From Sphingomonas sp. LaA6.9 (lineage in GTDB: Bacteria; Pseudomonadota; Alphaproteobacteria; Sphingomonadales; Sphingomonadaceae), in contig NZ_JAKVIO010000002.1 in NCBI RefSeq assembly GCF_022601895.1, positions 62,001 to 126,000 on the forward strand: DNA of 64,000 nt, written 5' to 3'. A model generated the notes under the pieces. That model was not told the DNA's origin and made no database searches. It saw only the letters and a program-made list of their open reading frames with translations. Below, piece after piece: positions 60,229 to 64,000 of this stretch (position 1 is the first letter of the stretch; the number at the start of each line of letters is the position of its first letter). Made by a program: the position numbers and the translations under genes.

Positions 60229-61038
60229 TCAGGCTCCCAGTTTCGTGAGCATTCCGGACACGCGTTCCGCAGCGCGCGTCGCTGCTGCCACATTGCCCTC
60301 AGCTTCGATGCGCGGACCGATCAGCTCGATGTCGAACACGCCTTCATAGCCCGTGTGCAATATGTCGCCGAGTATCCGTTCCAGCGGAACCACGCCATCA
60401 CCGGGAACTGCACGAGCAGGAAGCGCGCGGTCGCCCAGCACATAGTCGCTTACCTGCACCAGTTCCAAACGCGGCACCACGCGACGAAAATGCTCCTTGA
60501 GGCTCGCTTCCGCCCAGCACGCGAACAGGTCGATGCAGACGCCGGTGTCTGCGCGCTCGGCCAGCGCGATCGTGTCGGCAAGGCTATGGGCAATATGGAT
60601 ATCGGCATAGAGCGCCGAGGCGTTTTCGATCAGTACTGCAATGCCGCGCTGCCGAGCCGCCGCAACGCCCGGCGCAACAAGCGCCGCGAAGCGATCCGCG
60701 GCTTCCTCCCATGCCAGCGGCCCGCGCCCGCCCGTAAGCAAATAGATCGACCGCGCCCCCAGCGACTCGGCTGCGTCGATTACGTCCAGAAAAGTGGATG
60801 ACGCCTGACCGGAATCGCTCGAAAGGTCCGGAAAGGTTGCAAAAACGTGATTCAGCGCTTCGATGCGCGGTTCGCCATGGGCCAGGATACTGCGAACACC
60901 TCCGAGCGCATCGGGCGCAAGCAGTTTGGGGCTGACCATCACCGCATTGCGGACCCCGATTTTCCGACAGATATCGATGAACGCCGTGTTGCTCTCACCG
61001 ATGAAGCACACCTGATGCAGCGAAACGCGCGGGTGCAT
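60229..61038 (-). CDS. TIM-barrel sugar-phosphate isomerase/epimerase-like protein
   Basis: A 269-residue protein of the xylose-isomerase-like TIM-barrel (AP endonuclease 2) superfamily: RVSLHQVCF at strand 1, SIYLLTGGRGP near 100, VLIENASALYADIHIAHS near 140 (metal-ligand Glu), GVCIDLFACW near 170, and VFDIELIGPRIE near 240 (Glu). Such proteins isomerise or cleave polyketide- or inositol-like cyclic compounds. It starts 2 bp after the sulfotransferase stop and ends 2 bp before the next gene. Confidence 0.82.
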   Translation of the reverse strand: MHPRVSLHQVCFIGESNTAFIDICRKIGVRNAVMVSPKLLAPDALGGVRSILAHGEPRIEALNHVFATFPDLSSDSGQASSTFLDVIDAAESLGARSIYLLTGGRGPLAWEEAADRFAALVAPGVAAARQRGIAVLIENASALYADIHIAHSLADTIALAERADTGVCIDLFACWAEASLKEHFRRVVPRLELVQVSDYVLGDRALPARAVPGDGVVPLERILGDILHTGYEGVFDIELIGPRIEAEGNVAAATRAAERVSGMLTKLGA

Positions 61039-61040
61039 CC

Positions 61041-62201
61041 TTACCCCCGCTGCTCGATGTCGAGGCCGAAGCGTTCGCGATAGGGCGCGAATTCGGCGTG
61101 GAGCGCGTCAACATCGCCGTCGACCAGGTCGGTCGAATAGCGGAATTTGCCGTAGCGATCGCCGCGGTTGGTCGCGAGATAGTTGCGCATCGCAGCTTCC
61201 GCCTCCGCGGTCAGCTCATGGCCCGCAAAGTCGTAGAACTTGCGGATCACGCCCACCTGATCCGCCACGAAGTCCTGGTAGCGGACATGGTGGATGCGCG
61301 GATCGTCGATCATCGGGTTATCGAGGGTCGCCTTGAAACCAGCACGGCCGAGCCGGGTGTGAAGCTCGGCGATCGCTTTGATATCGACCGATCCGGTCAA
61401 CCCTTCGGTCAAATCCGCCGCCATCTGGATGCGCGAGGCGATCGACTGCACGGGATCGCGGTGAATGTAGAGGATCCGCGCGTCCGGATACGCCTCGAAA
61501 AAGGCCGGAAAACGCGTCGCGTGGAATCCCTTCAGCACCCATTTCTTCCTGGGTCGTCCGTGTTGAATCGCCTGCAGCATCATCTTGTGGATGCGGTACT
61601 GCGCGGGCGGGTCCGAAGGGATACCACCCACGACCATCCCCATGGGGACGCGCCACCAGGCGGTGGGGGTGAGCACGCGGAAATCAAACGCCCATGTCCG
61701 CTCACATTCGGGTAGGCCATCGCCGAGCATGTCGTTATAGGGGTGGCTCTTGAGCCAATTGGGCAGGCGCGCGTTGATCTCGCGCCACTCGACATCGGAT
61801 TGGGCGCGGCGGGGATCGTCGGACCCGGCAAGTCCCGGCGGTGGCGAGGGGTGCATGACTTCCCAGAAACGCAGCGCCCGCGCATCGGGATCGACCGAAA
61901 GCAGTGCGTGGAGCAGCGTCGTGCCCGATCGCGGCTCGCCGGTCACGAACATCGGCTGCTCGATCACTTCCCTGTCGAGCTCATGGCGCTTGTGATCGTC
62001 GAAGAAGCGGAGCCGGTCGGTTAGCAGCCACGTGCAATTGGCAGCCGCAATCGCCTCGCCTGCGTCGTCCATATTGGCGGATCGGATCAGGTCGACCGCC
62101 TGCGCGAACCGTTCGCGAAAGCTCGGATCGCCCCAGTCCGACAGACCGGTTTCCGCCTGAGCGACGGCGAGCAGCGCTTCGGCGTCCAGCGGTACTGCCA
62201 T
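61041..62201 (-). CDS. Sulfotransferase-family protein
   Basis: A 386-residue protein with the PAPS P-loop-like motif VTGEPRSGTTLLHALL near residue 88 and the 3'-phosphate block ILYIHRDPVQSIASR near 250. It is related to the protein at 40962-42104. GAGGG lies 7 bases before ATG 62201; a GTG at 62207 overlapping the LLM stop is an alternative. It sits between the LLM and TIM-barrel genes. Its true reaction is uncertain, as for most bacterial relatives. Confidence 0.86.
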   Translation of the reverse strand: MAVPLDAEALLAVAQAETGLSDWGDPSFRERFAQAVDLIRSANMDDAGEAIAAANCTWLLTDRLRFFDDHKRHELDREVIEQPMFVTGEPRSGTTLLHALLSVDPDARALRFWEVMHPSPPPGLAGSDDPRRAQSDVEWREINARLPNWLKSHPYNDMLGDGLPECERTWAFDFRVLTPTAWWRVPMGMVVGGIPSDPPAQYRIHKMMLQAIQHGRPRKKWVLKGFHATRFPAFFEAYPDARILYIHRDPVQSIASRIQMAADLTEGLTGSVDIKAIAELHTRLGRAGFKATLDNPMIDDPRIHHVRYQDFVADQVGVIRKFYDFAGHELTAEAEAAMRNYLATNRGDRYGKFRYSTDLVDGDVDALHAEFAPYRERFGLDIEQRG

Positions 62202-62203
62202 CG

Positions 62204-63325
62204 TCACACGCCCTCGCAAAGGCGCAGCAGTTCGTCCTCGGCTTCGCGAACCTTGGCCGGAGATTTTGCGCCATAGGCGAGCCCCGCCATGCCGCCATAG
62301 TCGAGGATCTTGGGCACGCGCAGCCCTGCGTCGCAGAAGCCTTTGACAACCCCGGCGACTTGCCTGGGTGTTCCATGGGGAATGAGATCGAGGATCATCT
62401 CTGGATAGACCTGCTCGCAAAAGGCCAGGAAGCGCTCGCGCGTCAGCACGGCGGGATCGATGTCCACAAAGCCGCGCCAGCTTTCGCCCAGCGGGTGCTC
62501 ATGGCCTTTCTTGCGCAGTTCCGCCGCCGAGATCTGGAGGATGATCGCCTTCACGAGCGGCGCGGCCAGTATCTCGGCAAGTTCGGCATCATCCCCGATC
62601 AGGCAGGTCTGAATGAAGGCGGGGGTGATCGCCATGGGATCGCGACCCGCCTTTTCTGCGGACGCACGTATGACACCCAGTTTTTCGGCATAATCCTCCG
62701 GGCTCCACGCGCCCGCGGGCCACCAGCCATCCGCAAATCGTCCCGTGATTTCGAGCATGCGTGGACCGCCCGCGCCGATCCAGATTGGCGGGCAGCGGCC
62801 GTCGAAGAGTTCGGTGTCCATTCGGGCGTGACGGAGGTGGAAGAACTGGCCCTCGAAATCGACGGGTCCTTCGCTCTCCCACAACAGCTTGATGACCTTG
62901 AGCGCCTCCTCGAAACGGCCGACCGGCTTCGCAAAGTCGAAGCCATAGGGGACGGTATTCTCCATCTCGCCGCTGCCGAGGCCGAGTATGAACCGGCCCC
63001 TGGACAGGTGATCGAGCGTCAGCGCGGTTTGTGCGAGCATGGACGGATGGCGGCGGACCGTATCGACCACGCTCGTCGCGATCGGCACATTCTTCGTCAG
63101 CACGGCAGCGGCGCCCGCGACCGCCATCGCATCCAGATGGCGGTGGGGCGAGGGAGATACCGTAGCGAGATCGGTAAATTCGGGTGTCCAGATCGAGTCT
63201 GGCCAGAAACTCACCATATGATCGGGCAGCCAGATCGAATGATAGCGCCCGGTGTCGAGATCGCCGATCTGGTCGATGCCCAGCGGCAAGGTTGTCCTGA
63301 GGAACGCCGCTGGCTGAACCTTCAT
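62204..63325 (-). CDS. LLM-class (luciferase-like, F420-type) oxidoreductase
   Basis: A 373-residue TIM-barrel protein: YHSIWLPDHMVSFWPDSIWTPEF near residue 28, IATSVVDTVRRHPSMLAQTALTLDHLSRGRFILGLGSGEMEN near 80-120, and PIWIGAGGPRMLEITGRFADGWWPAG near 185. The GLGSGEMEN and IGAGGPRML blocks are very like F420-dependent glucose-6-phosphate/hydroxymycolate-type and methylenetetrahydromethanopterin reductase-type enzymes, so F420 use is likely. GGAGAGA precedes ATG 63325. It is in the operon with sulfotransferase and TIM-barrel genes. Confidence 0.87.
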   Translation of the reverse strand: MKVQPAAFLRTTLPLGIDQIGDLDTGRYHSIWLPDHMVSFWPDSIWTPEFTDLATVSPSPHRHLDAMAVAGAAAVLTKNVPIATSVVDTVRRHPSMLAQTALTLDHLSRGRFILGLGSGEMENTVPYGFDFAKPVGRFEEALKVIKLLWESEGPVDFEGQFFHLRHARMDTELFDGRCPPIWIGAGGPRMLEITGRFADGWWPAGAWSPEDYAEKLGVIRASAEKAGRDPMAITPAFIQTCLIGDDAELAEILAAPLVKAIILQISAAELRKKGHEHPLGESWRGFVDIDPAVLTRERFLAFCEQVYPEMILDLIPHGTPRQVAGVVKGFCDAGLRVPKILDYGGMAGLAYGAKSPAKVREAEDELLRLCEGV

Positions 63326-63460
63326 GCTGTCTCTCCGCTGCGCCGGCGCGGCCGTGCCGGTCTTTGGGGTGGATGCTATCGTCATTGGTCGGAAGGGGGC
63401 AATGTGTGGCGATAACATCGGCGGGCCGATGCATGGCCCGCCGATGTCCTCGCCCCGGAT

Positions 63461-64000
63461 CTATTGTCCCAGCTTCAGATGTTTGCGGAAGAATCCGGTC
63501 ATCACGTCAAAGGCCTCGCGCGATTCGGGCAATGCGGGATCGTAGAAGAAGGCGTGGCCCAGCCCGTCCCAGACATGCAGGTCGGCGGTTGCGCCGGCCT
63601 TCACCAGCTCGCGGTGCGTGTTGACCGCGGCGCTCATCTCGAATGCGCGCGTTGCCGTAATGATCAGGGTGGGCGGGAAGCGCTTGAGCGTCTCAGGCGA
63701 CCGGATGGGGGACACCATCGCGTCCGAAAGGTCGGCCTTCTCGAAATAGGATCGCGGCCCCTCGCGCGGCGGCAGCGCCTGGAACGGCCGGCCAAAGGCG
63801 CTGCTGTCACCACCCCAGCGGGCGTCGGCCGAGGCGCAGAAGATGCCGGTTGCTGCGGGCAGCGGCAGCTTCTCCTTGATCAGTGCGGCCATTGTTTCAG
63901 CTGTCAACAGCCCGCCCGCAGAACAGCCGAAGATAGCGACATCCTGCGGCTTGTGGGTTTTGAGCAGCTCGCGATAGACCTTGACGACATCTTCGGTGGC
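63461..64000 (-). CDS. Alpha/beta hydrolase (HSL/fold-3 type), 5' end outside window
   Basis: The C-terminal 179 residues of a hydrolase. At the window edge the frame reads VYRELLKTHKPQDVAIFGCSAGG, with the serine nucleophile elbow G-C-S-A-G. PTLIITATRAFEMSAAVNTHRELVKAGATADLHVWDGLGHAFFYDP supplies the Asp-region and the catalytic His (GLGHAF), as in hormone-sensitive-lipase-type esterases. The start lies beyond base 64000. A 135-bp gap separates it from the LLM gene on the same strand. Confidence 0.85.
   Translation of the reverse strand, partial: ATEDVVKVYRELLKTHKPQDVAIFGCSAGGLLTAETMAALIKEKLPLPAATGIFCASADARWGGDSSAFGRPFQALPPREGPRSYFEKADLSDAMVSPIRSPETLKRFPPTLIITATRAFEMSAAVNTHRELVKAGATADLHVWDGLGHAFFYDPALPESREAFDVMTGFFRKHLKLGQ

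Overview
This window is GC-rich, densely packed and organised into long operons with many 1-4 bp start/stop overlaps. Gene content (many Rieske oxygenase alpha subunits, cytochromes P450 with adrenodoxin-type ferredoxins, acyl-CoA dehydrogenase pairs, class III CoA-transferases, SDRs and sulfotransferase-like proteins) and small intergenic palindromes suggest an alphaproteobacterium of the Sphingomonadales (Sphingomonas/Novosphingobium/Sphingobium-like). That placement is inferred from content, not from a marker gene. No rRNA, tRNA, transposase, CRISPR array or replication origin was recognised.

Layout. 1-9.3 kb: a truncated secreted hydrolase-like protein, then two heteromeric acyl-CoA dehydrogenase pairs flanking a Rieske ferredoxin, a VOC protein, a 3-ketosteroid-1-dehydrogenase-like flavoprotein and an SDR. 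9.4-17.5 kb (minus strand): amidohydrolase, Rieske oxygenase, two class III CoA-transferases (one frameshifted), an LLM-class oxidoreductase, then a separately promoted P450-SDR unit. 17.6-22.3 kb: a palindromic repeat, a Rieske-EthD pair, and a divergent ferredoxin-P450-SDR operon. 22.3-23.5 kb: two small proteins of unknown function. 23.5-31.3 kb: a CoA-transferase and a divergent CoA-ester operon (acyl-CoA dehydrogenase, CitE-like lyase, CoA-transferase/hydrolase, enoyl-CoA hydratase) followed by a Rieske oxygenase and a GST-like protein. 31.3-33.1 kb: an atypical stretch with two cysteine-rich miniproteins, a membrane protein and dispersed short repeats. 33-40.8 kb: LLM oxidoreductase, TauD-type dioxygenase, TetR, LysR, SDRs, an NTF2-like protein, and a P450 divergent from a TetR gene. 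40.9-46.2 kb: sulfotransferase, unknown protein, esterase, dienelactone hydrolase, LLM oxidoreductase. 46.2-52.6 kb: SDR and a compact coenzyme F420 locus (cofC, cofD, cofE, fbiC, NADPH:F420 oxidoreductase). 52.6-58.3 kb: hydantoinase A/B-type pair and a ferredoxin-P450 operon. 58.3-64 kb: TetR, then a tight minus-strand operon of an unknown protein, a TIM-barrel protein, a sulfotransferase, an LLM oxidoreductase and a truncated alpha/beta hydrolase.

How it fits together. The set reads as a catabolic region for a bulky, probably polycyclic or terpenoid/steroid-like, hydrophobic substrate: oxygenation (P450s, Rieske oxygenases, TauD), dehydrogenation (SDRs, KstD-like enzyme), CoA activation and transfer, then beta-oxidation. 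The most distinctive point is that F420 biosynthesis and recycling genes sit in the same apparent operon as an LLM-family oxidoreductase, with three further LLM proteins in the window, so F420-dependent redox steps may be part of this catabolism. A TetR regulator at 40.3 kb has a perfect 23-bp palindrome in its own divergent promoter, and a close copy overlaps the promoter of the P450-SDR unit 29 kb away, which suggests a local regulon.
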